From assembly GCA_019636675.1 (NCBI GenBank), contig JAHBXC010000001.1, positions 1,502,102 to 1,566,101 of the forward strand: a DNA stretch of 64,000 bases, in the 5' to 3' direction. Each line of letters begins with the position of its first letter. Positions within the stretch are counted from its first letter, which is position 1. The DNA is from Phycisphaeraceae bacterium (GTDB lineage: Bacteria; Planctomycetota; Phycisphaerae; Phycisphaerales; UBA1924). This document shows positions 43,952 through 57,127 of this stretch, one piece after another. A program made the translations under genes and the position numbers. The notes beneath the pieces are model-generated. The model had not been told where the DNA came from, searched no databases, and saw nothing but the letters and a program-made list of their open reading frames with translations.

Positions 43952-44224
43952 TCAGGCCGCGGCCTTCTTGGCCTTGACGCGCGCGTTGAGGCGCGACTTG
44001 TAGCGGGCGGCGGTGTTCTTGTGGATCACGCCCTTCTGCGCGGTCTTGTCGATCACGGCGCAGGCGTCGCGGTAGGCCTTCTCGGAGTCTTCGACGCTCG
44101 CGTGCAGGACCTTGTCGAGCAGGTCCTTGATCGAGTCGCGCATCGCACGCTTGCGCCAGCGGTTGAGAGCGCGACGCTTCTCGTTCTGACGGATGCGCTT
44201 CTTTGCACTGAGCGAGTGAGCCAT
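43952..44224 (-). CDS. rpsT: 30S ribosomal protein S20
   Basis: 90 residues from ATG 44224 with AAAGG upstream. The lysine/arginine-rich helical sequence opens MAHSLSAKKRIRQNEKRRAL and ends with KGVIHKNTAARYKSRLNARV, the S20 signature. It binds 16S rRNA early in 30S assembly. The gene is monocistronic, with a good terminator downstream. Confidence 0.97.
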   Translation of the reverse strand: MAHSLSAKKRIRQNEKRRALNRWRKRAMRDSIKDLLDKVLHASVEDSEKAYRDACAVIDKTAQKGVIHKNTAARYKSRLNARVKAKKAAA

Positions 44225-44585
44225 AAGCCGGGCAAACCTTTCGACATCGACCGACGAACAACGCCGGCGGCGATTCTGACAGGGCAACTGGTTCGGATCG
44301 TCCCGCCGAGGCCGCCCACGGCCTCAGCACGGTCCTGTGGGCGTCGTGCCCGACAAGCCGACAAGGATAGCCCCCCACCCCGGTCGATCAAGCCGCCCGG
44401 CGAGACACGCCAGCGGGGCTCGGTCTCGGGGACCCCCTCGCCGCTCGTGCCCGGGGGGGGCCGGAGATTCCTCGGTGCGTCCGGCGTTCCGGCGCTTCGG
44501 GGGTGTTCCGGAGTCTGCGGGCTTGCCAGAGCGTGGCATCCGGGGATACGCTCACGCTCGCTCCGGTAACCCGGAGTCGCTCGAT
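44225..44585. other. Intergenic region between rpsT and tRNA-Arg
   Basis: A 361-base GC-rich spacer between divergent RNA and protein genes. It should hold the rpsT promoter and leader (no convincing hexamers seen) and a likely tRNA-Arg promoter. No coding sequence is supported. Confidence 0.5.
44523..44550 (+). promoter_or_regulatory. Candidate sigma-70-type promoter of tRNA-Arg
   Basis: TTGCCA at 44523-44528 and GATACG at 44545-44550 are 16 bases apart, and the latter ends 35 bases before the tRNA 5' end. Position fits a short tRNA leader; the match is moderate. Confidence 0.4.
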
Positions 44586-44659
44586 GCGGGCGTAGCTCAA
44601 TTGGATAGAGCACCTGACTACGGATCAGGAGGTTAGGGGTTCGACTCCCTTCGCCCGTA
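44586..44659 (+). tRNA. tRNA-Arg (ACG)
   Basis: A complete cloverleaf: acceptor stem GCGGGCG / CGCCCGT with a G-U end pair, D-arm GCTCAATTGGATAGAGC, anticodon stem CCTGA / TCAGG around CTACGGA (anticodon ACG) and T-loop TTCGACT. Discriminator A; CCA not encoded. Confidence 0.95.
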
Positions 44660-44790
44660 TTCTCCATCCCCATCACCACACAGGCCGCCTGAGCAATCGG
44701 GCGGCCCGTGTTATTCAAGGCGATGGAGGCGTGATTGATTTCACCCGCCCGGTGCTGCTCGGGCGAGCAAATCGCCGATGACCCCGGGAT

Positions 44791-45893
44791 ATGCACATTC
44801 GCCCAACGCGGGTTCGAAGGGTTCGTATTCGTGCGGCGTGGTGCGGCGCGGCGGCCGTCGGGGCTGTGGCGCTGACGCCCGGCTGCGCGTCGCGCGGGCC
44901 CACGGTCATCCCGGTCGACCGCTTCAACTACAACGCGTCCATCGCGCACTCGATGCAGGAGCAGTTGCTGCTGAACATTGTGCGCATGCGCTACGGAGAG
45001 GCGCCGTTCTTCCTCGATGTCGCGTCGGTCGTGCAGCAGTACTCCAGACAGATCCGCGCTGACGCCACGGGGCTGGCGATCTTCAACGGCTCGTCGGACG
45101 GGCAGGCGGGGCTGGGCGTCAGCGGCACGATGTCCGAGACGCCCACCATCACCTACCGGCCGATCCTCGGGAGCGAACTGGTCAACCAGCTCGTGCAGCC
45201 GATCCCCGCGAGCGTGGTCATCATCCTTATGGCCCACGGGTGGGAGGCGCGCGAGCTGCTGCTCGTCGCGGTCGAGCGGCTCAACGACCTGCGCAACCCG
45301 CTGTCGGCGGGCGTCAGCATAAGGGACATCAAGCAGCGCGAGGACTTTCTGACCGTGCTGGACCAACTCACGCTCGTGCAGACCAGAACGGGCCTGCGCG
45401 TCCGCGCGATCCCCACCGGGGAGGGCGGCGGGTTCACGCTCCGCGCGATGCCCCCTCGACGGAGGACCCCGATATCGCCGAGGCGCGCCGGAGGTTCCGC
45501 GAGTTGCTCGACATCGATCAGGACGCGACCTTTACGGAGGTGGTCACCTCGCCTCGCACCGAGGGGCACCAGATCGCGATCGAGACGCGTTCGGTGATGT
45601 CGATCCTTTCGGTGATCTCGCGCGACATCGCCGCGCCGGCGCACGATGTGGAGGCCGGGCGCGCGTACCCCGGGCGCGTCGAGGACGACCTGTCGCTGGT
45701 CAGGATCACGAGTTCGCAGGAGCGTCCGGCCGACGCCTATATCTCGGTGCGGTACCGGGGGACCTGGTTCTCGGTGCCCGACGACGACATGCAGACCAAG
45801 CGCGTGTTCGCGCTGCTGCAGATGCTGCTGGCGGTGCAGACCGCGCCCGAGCGGTCGCTGGCGCCGCTGATCACGGTCGGCGCGGGGGGCTGA
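44791..45893 (+). pseudogene. Frameshifted lipoprotein gene
   Basis: One protein is split over two frames. From ATG 44791 the first frame gives a lipoprotein signal (GAVALTPGCAS, Cys32) and a domain with DRFNYNASIAHSMQEQLLLN and RYGEAPFFLDVASV through to about 45455. The second frame continues smoothly with STEDPDIAEARRRFRELLDI to a stop at 45893. The switch lies at a run of five Cs (45451-45455); one extra C would restore a single frame of about 367 residues. This may be a real mutation, a programmed slip or a sequencing error. The family is unknown; the N-terminal pattern recurs in proteobacterial and planctomycete outer-envelope lipoproteins. Confidence 0.75.
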
Positions 45894-45902
45894 CGCGGGC
45901 GC

Positions 45903-48386
45903 TCAGCGGCAGGCGGCGCCGAAGTTGGTGAGGACGATGTTGAGGTCGGCGAAGTCGACGACGCCGTCGGCGTTGACATCGGCGGGGAGGTCGTCGGCGA
46001 TCGTGCCGAACGCCGAGAGGACGGCGTTGATATCGGCGAAATTGACGAGGTTGTCTGCGTTGGTGTCGCCGGGGCAGTCGATGGGGGCCAGGAGGTTGTC
46101 GAGGCGCGCGATGTAGGCGTCGCGGGCGGGGGAGATTCTGAAGTTGCCGCCGACGAGCAGCGGCGCGTCTGCCGCGTGGTTGGCCGGGGCGATCGCGAGG
46201 ACGGTGGCGAATGGCGACATGGTGGGGAACGGAACGCTCCACTCCGAACCGCTCCAGCGGACAAAGCCCCTTGTCTGGATCCCGCTGGCGCTCGGGAAGC
46301 TGCCGCCGACGTAGAGCGAGGGCCCGAAGCGGTCACGGACGGCCTTCATCGTTCGGATCTCGTCCATGATGGGCCAGTCGACGCCGGTCCAGCGGGTCCC
46401 GTCCCATCGCGCGAAGTGCTGGAAGCTTGTCTCGCCGGAGTGCCAGAATCGCCCACCGGCGTAGAGGCGCGGCCCGGTCCCGTCGTCGAAGACCTCGAGC
46501 GCGCGGACGCGGCTCGTGCCGATCGCGATGATGCCTTCGCCGACTGCCGACCACTGCGACCCGTTCCACTTCGCGACCCTCAACGCCGGGTTTCCATCGG
46601 CGCTCGTGAAGTTCCCGGCGGCGTAGAGCGCCGGGCCGGACCCGTCGTCGAACACGCGGAGCGCGTCGACCCGGGCGTTCACGCCGCCGGCCAGGCGATG
46701 CCAGACCTTGCCGTCGAAGCGGGCGATGTTGGACGCGACGACGCCCCCGGCGGTGGTGAACTCGCCGGCGACGATGAGCGATGGGCCCGAGCCGTCGTCG
46801 AAGACCTCGAGCGCGTGGACGGAGCCCTGGATGAACACGGAGGGTGACGCCCATGCCTGGCCGTCCCAGCGCGCGATGCGCACCGCGGGGAGTTCGCCGG
46901 CCTTCGAGAATTCGCCGCCGACATAGAGGGCGGGCGCGTCGCCGAGCCCGTCGTCGAAAAGCGCGAGCGCGTTGGCGGGGCCGTCGAGCCCGTCTGCGAG
47001 CGGTGACCATGACTGGCCGTCCCAGCGCGCGATGCCGGTGGTGACGAGCGACCCCGTGGTTCCGAACTGCCCGGCGACGATGGCGCCTTCGCCCAGGGGT
47101 GAACCGGCGGGAAGCGTGAGGATTGCGCGCACCTCGCGGTCGAGGCCGCGCCCGAGCGTGGACCACTGCTGGCCGTCCCAGTCGGCGATCGAGTGTGCGA
47201 TCCGCTCGCCCGCGACATCGAAGTCGCCGGCGACGAGGACCGATTGCCCTTCACCCTCGGTGTGTGTGGAGGGAAGGATCGCGTACACGTTGTTGAGGAA
47301 GCTGTTGTCGATGCCTTGCGCGAGGCCGTGCCACTGCTGGCCGTCCCAGCGCGCGACATGCCACGCGGGCGCGTTGTCGACGCTCTGGAACGAGCCGCCG
47401 ATGTAGAGCGAGCGCTGCTCGGTCAGTGGATCGGTGATCACTTCGATGGCGTTGACATCGACACCGACGACGCCTGCGCCGGTGGTGACATGGTTCCACG
47501 ACGCGCCGTCCCAGCGGGCGATTTTCTGGTAGGGAGAGCCGCTGGACGGGCTGAACAGGCCGCCAGCGTAGAGGCCGGGCGTGAGACCGTCGCCCTCGTC
47601 GGGCACGCTTCGGAGTGCTTGCACGCGGCTCTGCAGCACGCCCCCGACCGAGGTCCAGGCGGTCCCGTCCCACTTCGCGACGAACGCCGCCGGAGCGCCG
47701 CCGGAGGAGTAGAAGTGCCCCGCGGCATAGATCGCGGGACCGGAGCCGTCGTCGTGCGACTCGATCGCGTGCACGATCTCCTGGCCGCCTTGCAGGCCGG
47801 CGCCGAGCGGGGACCACGCGGCGCCGTCCCAGCGCACGATCGATCTAGAGGAAGGCGTGCCGATCGCGCCGGCGCGCAAGAACCTTCCTCCGACGAACAG
47901 CGCATGGCCTTGCGCGTCGTCCAGAGCGCGGATGCGGAACACCGGGCCGGACGTGCCGCCCGCGACCTCGACCCACGAGGCGCCGTCCCATCTCGCGAGG
48001 TGGCGAGGCGTGGCGATGCCCATCGACTGGTTGAACTCACCCCCGGCGTAGAGCGCGGGGCCGGTTCCGTCGTCAAAGACGGCGAGGGTGTGCACTGTCG
48101 CGGGGAAGCCGTCGCCCACGGCGTGCCACGCGGCGCCGTCCCAGCGCGCGACGCGTCGGGCCTCCACGCCTCCTGCGATGGTGAACGAACCGGCGACATA
48201 GGTCTGGGGCCCGGCGCCCGAGCCGTCGTCGAAGACACACATGTCGTAGATCGTGTTGCCGACGCCGGCGAGGGGGCCGAAGGTCGGCGTCCACTGCGGC
48301 GCATCGCCCGCGTGTACGGTGACACAGAGACACGCGAAGGTCGACAACGCGTGCGCGACGAGCGATCGGGAACGGAATGGTGTCAT
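45903..48386 (-). CDS. Secreted repeat protein (thirteen ARWDGxxW units) with dockerin-like tail
   Basis: 827 residues from ATG 48386. A signal peptide (about 1-26, AHALSTFACLCVTVHAG) is followed by thirteen repeats of about 55-60 residues. Each combines VFDDGSGPALYAGGxF with a VARWDGxxWxxLGxG strand pair, as in propeller or delta-60-like surface proteins. The C-terminus has CPGDTNADNLVNFADINAVL and PADVNADGVVDFADLNIVLT, two dockerin-like units. It is likely a large extracellular beta-propeller or solenoid. It converges with the frameshifted lipoprotein gene nine bases away. Confidence 0.85.
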   Translation of the reverse strand: MTPFRSRSLVAHALSTFACLCVTVHAGDAPQWTPTFGPLAGVGNTIYDMCVFDDGSGAGPQTYVAGSFTIAGGVEARRVARWDGAAWHAVGDGFPATVHTLAVFDDGTGPALYAGGEFNQSMGIATPRHLARWDGASWVEVAGGTSGPVFRIRALDDAQGHALFVGGRFLRAGAIGTPSSRSIVRWDGAAWSPLGAGLQGGQEIVHAIESHDDGSGPAIYAAGHFYSSGGAPAAFVAKWDGTAWTSVGGVLQSRVQALRSVPDEGDGLTPGLYAGGLFSPSSGSPYQKIARWDGASWNHVTTGAGVVGVDVNAIEVITDPLTEQRSLYIGGSFQSVDNAPAWHVARWDGQQWHGLAQGIDNSFLNNVYAILPSTHTEGEGQSVLVAGDFDVAGERIAHSIADWDGQQWSTLGRGLDREVRAILTLPAGSPLGEGAIVAGQFGTTGSLVTTGIARWDGQSWSPLADGLDGPANALALFDDGLGDAPALYVGGEFSKAGELPAVRIARWDGQAWASPSVFIQGSVHALEVFDDGSGPSLIVAGEFTTAGGVVASNIARFDGKVWHRLAGGVNARVDALRVFDDGSGPALYAAGNFTSADGNPALRVAKWNGSQWSAVGEGIIAIGTSRVRALEVFDDGTGPRLYAGGRFWHSGETSFQHFARWDGTRWTGVDWPIMDEIRTMKAVRDRFGPSLYVGGSFPSASGIQTRGFVRWSGSEWSVPFPTMSPFATVLAIAPANHAADAPLLVGGNFRISPARDAYIARLDNLLAPIDCPGDTNADNLVNFADINAVLSAFGTIADDLPADVNADGVVDFADLNIVLTNFGAACR

Positions 48387-48506
48387 GGCGCGGCCCCTTG
48401 AGAGGATCGACAAGTCCTCCGCACCCATTGGACCACATCACGGCGTGCTGTCAAGAACTTTCTGCGGACAGGGAGCAGAAAGCCGGGGCCAGGCGATGAG
48501 GCCGGC

Positions 48507-48755
48507 TCAGAACTGCATCGCGAGCAGCCCGCCGGCGGTGGCGAGCACGATCGCGCCGATGACGACCTTGGCGACCATGGCGTTGCGTTCGGCCTTTCCC
48601 TCGCCGAAGCGGGCCGGGTCGCGCGCGTCGAAGGCGTGGTCGTCGTACATGTCGTCCTCGTCGTCGCCGCCGAAGCGGGCCATGTCGGTGGCGCAGGGCA
48701 GCTCGGCGTCGGGGTCGAAGGGCTTTCCGCGTTCTGGGCCTGGGCAGCAGCTCAT
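48507..48755 (-). CDS. Small tail-anchored acidic membrane protein
   Basis: 82 residues from ATG 48755. It opens MSCCPGPERGKPFDPDAELP with a Cys pair and a third Cys at about 21. A very acidic stretch (GDDEDDMYDDHAFD) follows, and the protein ends in one membrane helix (VAKVVIGAIVLATAGGLLAM). No signal peptide, so the N-terminus is cytoplasmic. I recognise no family. Composition and the clear anchor suggest that the gene is real. It stands alone between a secreted-protein gene and the LOG-family gene. Confidence 0.6.
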   Translation of the reverse strand: MSCCPGPERGKPFDPDAELPCATDMARFGGDDEDDMYDDHAFDARDPARFGEGKAERNAMVAKVVIGAIVLATAGGLLAMQF

Positions 48756-48822
48756 ACCGGATTGTATCGGCCGGGCCGGGCGCCGGGCTGAGCGGAGAGA
48801 GCCCGGGGTTGGGGAGGCGCCC

Positions 48823-49653
48823 TCAGCGAACCCGCTCCAGGTCCTTCTCGGCGCCCTCGTAGCCCTTCTCGCCCAGCGCGGTGATGGGCCTGGGGGCCTT
48901 GCGCGTGGGCTTCTCGCCCGGGGCGCGCAGGACGATGCGGCAGATGTGCTCCACGGCGTCGGAGGGCGAGTCGGTCACGAAGAGCAGGTCGATGTCCTCG
49001 GGCGAGATCGTGCCCTGCGCGACGAGGCGCTCGCGGAAGAAGTCGAGCATGGGCAGCCAGAACTCGCGGCCCATCAGCACGATCGGGAAGCGGTTGATCT
49101 TCTCGGTCTGCACGAGCGTCGCGACTTCGAACAATTCGTCGAGCGTGCCGAAGCCACCGGGCATCGCGACGAAGGCGTAGGAGTATTTCGCGAGCATGAC
49201 CTTGCGCACGAAGAAGTAGCGGAAGTCGAGGGAGTCGTCGAGGTAGGGGTTGGGCTTCTGCTCGAAGGGCAGGACGATGTTGCAGCCGATGCTGCGCCCG
49301 CCGGCCTGCTTGGCGCCGCGGTTGGCGGCCTCCATGATGCCGGGGCCGCCGCCGGTCATGACGGTGAAGCCGGCCTTGGCGAGTCGTGCGCCGACCTCGA
49401 CGCCCTGCTGGTAGTAGTTGTTGTCGGGGAGGAATCGCGCGGACCCGAAGACGGTGACGCAGGGGCCGACGAAGTGGAGGTGCCGGAAGCCGTAGAGGAA
49501 CTCGCGGACGATGCGCAGGGTGCGCATGGCCTCTTCGAGTCGGGAGCGCGGGCCCTCGAGGAAGCGGTTGTCGTCGTAGCCCGGGCGGATGGGGAGCCGC
49601 TCGTGGGCGAGGCCGTCGGGGATCATGTCGGGCTTGTTGTCGTGCTCGTCCAT
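48823..49653 (-). CDS. LOG-family (TIGR00730) Rossmann-fold nucleotide hydrolase
   Basis: 276 residues from ATG 49653. The lysine-decarboxylase-like signatures are GGGPGIMEAANRGA and PGGFGTLDELFE. Family members cleave nucleoside 5'-monophosphates to free base and ribose phosphate (cytokinin activation or nucleotide turnover) in the cytoplasm. The protein has an N-terminal helical extension of about 60 residues and a charged tail (KGYEGAEKDLERVR), as in the longer bacterial subgroup. Confidence 0.9.
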   Translation of the reverse strand: MDEHDNKPDMIPDGLAHERLPIRPGYDDNRFLEGPRSRLEEAMRTLRIVREFLYGFRHLHFVGPCVTVFGSARFLPDNNYYQQGVEVGARLAKAGFTVMTGGGPGIMEAANRGAKQAGGRSIGCNIVLPFEQKPNPYLDDSLDFRYFFVRKVMLAKYSYAFVAMPGGFGTLDELFEVATLVQTEKINRFPIVLMGREFWLPMLDFFRERLVAQGTISPEDIDLLFVTDSPSDAVEHICRIVLRAPGEKPTRKAPRPITALGEKGYEGAEKDLERVR

Positions 49654-49739
49654 GCGGTTCGTCCTCGCGCGCTGCGTGCGAGTTGTACCACGGCGCGCCG
49701 TCGCTGGCGAGCGGGAGCGGGTCCCGGGGGAACGAACAA

Positions 49740-49774
49740 GGCGCCGACGAGGAGGTGTACTCCCCGCCGGCGCC
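49740..49774 (-). terminator. Terminator of the PTPGA-tailed protein gene
   Basis: On the minus strand a stem GGCGCCG / CGGCGCC, with an inner GGAG / CTCC pairing, is followed by TTGTTCGTTCC. It lies 61 bases past the stop at 49836. A second hairpin (GCGAGCGC arms at 49790-49812) precedes it. Confidence 0.65.
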
Positions 49775-49835
49775 GAGTGATCTCTCTCTGCGAGCGCCCT
49801 ACGAGCGCTCGCGGAGCGCAGTGAGCGGTGCGTGT

Positions 49836-50486
49836 TCAGTCGCGGCGACGGCGCGACGCGAGGGCAGCGAAGGCGAGCATCGCGACGCCTGCGCCCGGGG
49901 TCGGGAGCAGCGCGATGTTGTCGAAGCCGATCACGAACGGGCGCAGGAAGTCTGGCCCGTCGGTGGAGATGGTGAGGGCGTCGACGTCGGCGAGGATGGA
50001 GAGCCAGTCGCTCTCGCTCACGCCGAAGGTCGCGGCGGTGAAGTCCAGGCCCATGCCGACCCATCGGGTGGTCGTGAAGATCGGCGCGGTCTGGGCGGTC
50101 GCGACGAGGCCGTTGGCGCCCTCGATCGTGACGATGACGCTGAACACGTCGGGTCGCGAGCCGATGGGCGGGATCGAGCCGACCTCGTAGGCGCGCGAGA
50201 CGATGGTGGTGTCGAAGGTGAACGCGCCCCCGTTGTAGGAGGTCAGCGCGCCGGTGAACTGCGACGGGGCGGACGCGACGCCGAAGGCGCCGCTGGCGCT
50301 TTCGATCATCAGGTACCCACCCGGGACGCCGCCGGTGTCGGCCCACTCGACGGCGCCGACTTGGGCGGTCCATCCGCTGGTGCCGTCGTCGAACTCGGCC
50401 TTGATGACGCCGGCGAGCGCCGGCGCGCTGAGCAGCGCGGACCCGGCGACGAGGCGCATCGCGAGCGCGAAGCGGTTGCTGTGCAT
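49836..50486 (-). CDS. Exported protein with PTPGA/PEP-CTERM-like sorting signal
   Basis: 216 residues from ATG 50486 with AGGAGAG upstream. Signal peptide about 1-25 (MRLVAGSALLSAPALAGV). The mature part is a beta-rich lectin-like domain (EFDDGTSGWTAQVGAVEWAD, FVIGFDNIALL). The C-terminus reads LPTPGAGVAMLAFAALA followed by SRRRRD: short motif, hydrophobic helix, arginine cluster. That layout is an exosortase-type sorting tail, with PTPGA in place of PEP. The protein is probably cleaved and attached to the surface. It differs from its neighbours, which have dockerin-like tails. Confidence 0.8.
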   Translation of the reverse strand: MHSNRFALAMRLVAGSALLSAPALAGVIKAEFDDGTSGWTAQVGAVEWADTGGVPGGYLMIESASGAFGVASAPSQFTGALTSYNGGAFTFDTTIVSRAYEVGSIPPIGSRPDVFSVIVTIEGANGLVATAQTAPIFTTTRWVGMGLDFTAATFGVSESDWLSILADVDALTISTDGPDFLRPFVIGFDNIALLPTPGAGVAMLAFAALASRRRRD

Positions 50487-50706
50487 GTGATCTCTCTCCT
50501 CGCACCGGGCGCGGACGCGCACAAAGTGGCCGCGAACCGGGGCGTATCCCTGCGACTGATGTGCCTCGGGCTGTGCAGGCCCGTGGACTGACTCGGCATC
50601 AGTATACGGGGGGAGGCGAGGAAATGATTCCCGTACGGACACCGAAATGCGCACATTCAGCGCAGCCGATGACCCGGGGGCTCATAGCGGGGAGAGATGG
50701 GTAAAT

Positions 50707-51504
50707 TCAGCTCGCGCAGGCGGTTCCGAACGCGGAGAGGACGGCGTTCAGGTCGGCGAAATTGACGACGCCGTCGGCGTTCACGTCGCCCGGGAAGTCG
50801 CCCGGGGCGCCGGAGAGGCCGAACTCGCTGAGGACGCTGTTGAGGTCGGCGAAGTTGACGACATTGTCGCCGTTGGCGTCGCCCGGGCAGGGATCGTCGC
50901 CCCCGAGCCCGATGGAGTCGATGGAGGTGACGTCGATGTCGATACGTGTGAAGGGGAAGACCAGGCACAGGCCGTAGGCCTCGACATCGATGAAGTTGCC
51001 GGCGTCGCCCCCGACGGTGGTGATGGTCACCCCGCGCCGCTGGCCGCAGGGCGCGTCCAGGGAGGCGCCGGTGAGGGCGAGGTCGCCGGTGAGTCGCATG
51101 ATGACGCGCCGGATCAGGATGTTGACGGCGGTGCCGTCGGGCAGGATCGCCGGGATGCACTGGTCGACGAGGACATTGGCGTCCCAGCGGACCTGGGTCG
51201 GGGAGAGCTCGGTCCCGACGAGGGTGACGGGGAGGGAGCCGGGGAAGCCGATGTCGCCCAGGTCGATGGTGATGTCGAGCGACCCGCGTCCCTTGGGAAT
51301 GCACTGCGGCGGGACGTCCTTGTCCTCGATGGTCTCGTTGAACTGCTGCGCGCCGGTCGCGGCGATGTTCGCGGCACGAAGGTCGAAGGAGATGTCCTGC
51401 CCGGCGCGGAGCGCCTCCACCGGGGTCGACCCGGCGAGCGCGACGGACGAAGAACCCGCGACGAGGGCGAGGGCCCAGACGATTCCCTGCATGGACGGAC
51501 GCAT
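50707..51504 (-). CDS. Secreted protein with tandem dockerin-like tail
   Basis: 265 residues from ATG 51504 with GGAGAGAGA upstream. Signal peptide about 1-25 (GIVWALALVAGSSSVALAGS). The central domain (about 30-195) is beta-rich with two or three Cys pairs (PPQCIPKGRG, VDQCIPAILP, DAPCGQRRG) and belongs to no family I know. It ends CPGDANGDNVVNFADLNSVL and PGDVNADGVVNFADLNAVLS. It lies downstream of the lactonase-like gene with the same kind of tail, 29 bases apart, so the two are probably cotranscribed. Confidence 0.82.
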   Translation of the reverse strand: MRPSMQGIVWALALVAGSSSVALAGSTPVEALRAGQDISFDLRAANIAATGAQQFNETIEDKDVPPQCIPKGRGSLDITIDLGDIGFPGSLPVTLVGTELSPTQVRWDANVLVDQCIPAILPDGTAVNILIRRVIMRLTGDLALTGASLDAPCGQRRGVTITTVGGDAGNFIDVEAYGLCLVFPFTRIDIDVTSIDSIGLGGDDPCPGDANGDNVVNFADLNSVLSEFGLSGAPGDFPGDVNADGVVNFADLNAVLSAFGTACAS

Positions 51505-51533
51505 CTCTCTCTCCTGGTTCCGGTCGCGCGCGC

Positions 51534-52790
51534 TCAGACGCACGAGACGCCAAAGTTGGACAGCACGATGTTCAGGTCGGCGAAGTTCACGACGCCGTCG
51601 TTGTTGAGGTCGGCCGGGAGGTCGTCGCCGGCCTGCCCGAAGGCGGACAGGACCTCGTTGAGGTCGGCGAAGTTCACGACCTGGTCGCCGTTGGTGTCGC
51701 CGGGGCACTTGGTGACGGGCGGGACCCAGACGGCCATGTACTGCGGGCGCCCGCCGTTGGTCGCGTAGGCCGGGGCGGTCTGGGTGAGGGTGCCGTCGGT
51801 TTCGATCTTGTAGACGATGACGCCCACTGGCGAGCCGGAGATGCTCGATTCGTCGGTGACGTAGACGTACTCGCCGTCGGTGGCGACGTCGCGGATGTCG
51901 CTGCCGATGAGGATGGACTGGATGGACGCGCCGATGGAGCCGTCGGGGTTGATCGGCAGGACCTGGAGCGTGTCGCTGACCACGTGGCAGACATAGAGGT
52001 AGTTGCCGGTGGGGTGGACGGCCATCTCGACGGCGCTGTTGCCGCCGCCGGAGGGATACGCGGCGCGGAAGGTGAGCGCGCCGGTGTCGGGGTCGATGTC
52101 GTAGGCCTGGATGACGTTCTGAAGGCCGGTGGAGCCGTAGAGGATCGGGAGGAAGGGGTGGGTCTGGAGCGCGAAGATGGTGGTCGTGCCGGTGGGCGCG
52201 CCGAGCGAGGTCAGCACGCCGGTCGCGGTGTTGATGGAGAACGAATAGAGGTTGTTGACGCCCGAGCCGGCGACGTAGACGAACTTGCCGTCGGGGGTGG
52301 AGGCGGCGCAGGTGGCGAATGTCCCGGCGGGCTTGCGGTCGACCTCCTGGACGCGCCCCTGCGCGTTGACGAAGGAGCTGGTCACGCCGTTGATGAGCAC
52401 GGAGGGGATGATGATCCAGCCATCGCGTGTGACGGTGAGACTCAGGTTGCCGTCGGGGTAGAGGGTCGGGGCGGCGGCGGCGCCGAAGGAGCCGTCGGCC
52501 AGGATGGGGAGGGCGAAGACCTCTTCGACGACGGCGTTCTGCGTGCCGTTGATGACGATCGCGTAGTTGCCGTCGGGCGTGAGGGCGATGCCCTGCGGGT
52601 TGAAGCCGGCGGCGGCGGTCTCGAGGAAGGTCATCGCGCCGTTGGTCGGGTTGACCTCGAACGCGGCGACGCTGCCGGGGCTGCCGACGTTGTTGGTGAC
52701 GTACAGCGAGCGGACCGTTGACTGCGCGTGGGCGGCGGTTCCGATCGTGCCTGCGGCGCAGAGGATCGCCATCGTGCGGGTGAGTCTCAT
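51534..52790 (-). CDS. Secreted lactonase-type beta-propeller with dockerin-like tail
   Basis: 418 residues from ATG 52790 with AAAGGAGAG upstream. Signal peptide about 1-22 (MAILCAAGTIGTAAHAQ). The propeller resembles 6-phosphogluconolactonase-type seven-bladed repeats: SLYVTNNVGSPGSVAAFEVN, GIALTPDGNYAIVINGT, TPDGKFVYVAGSGVNNLYSF, VHPTGNYLYVCHVVSD. Similarity is structural; the lactonase reaction is not implied. The tail has CPGDTNGDQVVNFADLNEVL and PADLNNDGVVNFADLNIVLS. It likely forms an operon with the next secreted-protein gene. Confidence 0.86.
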   Translation of the reverse strand: MRLTRTMAILCAAGTIGTAAHAQSTVRSLYVTNNVGSPGSVAAFEVNPTNGAMTFLETAAAGFNPQGIALTPDGNYAIVINGTQNAVVEEVFALPILADGSFGAAAAPTLYPDGNLSLTVTRDGWIIIPSVLINGVTSSFVNAQGRVQEVDRKPAGTFATCAASTPDGKFVYVAGSGVNNLYSFSINTATGVLTSLGAPTGTTTIFALQTHPFLPILYGSTGLQNVIQAYDIDPDTGALTFRAAYPSGGGNSAVEMAVHPTGNYLYVCHVVSDTLQVLPINPDGSIGASIQSILIGSDIRDVATDGEYVYVTDESSISGSPVGVIVYKIETDGTLTQTAPAYATNGGRPQYMAVWVPPVTKCPGDTNGDQVVNFADLNEVLSAFGQAGDDLPADLNNDGVVNFADLNIVLSNFGVSCV

Positions 52791-52951
52791 GCTGCTCTCC
52801 TTTCCTCGAGTGAGGGCATCGTCAAGCGCACGGCGCGGCACGCCCCCTGCGTGCCGCGCCGGCCTTCTCTTCCTTCACGGGCAAGGTACAGCAAACCGCG
52901 GGCGAGGTCGAGAGAAACCTTGGAGAATGCGCGCGGGCGTCGCGGGACCGG

Positions 52952-57127
<4,176 letters not shown>

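Noticed and set aside
45240..45893. Independent gene overlapping the lipoprotein gene
   Set aside because: Its first 70 codons are an out-of-frame Arg/Ala-rich shadow; only the part after 45455 is meaningful and it continues the upstream protein.
51534..52790. Cytoplasmic 6-phosphogluconolactonase
   Set aside because: It has a signal peptide and a dockerin-like tail; only the propeller fold is shared with Pgl.
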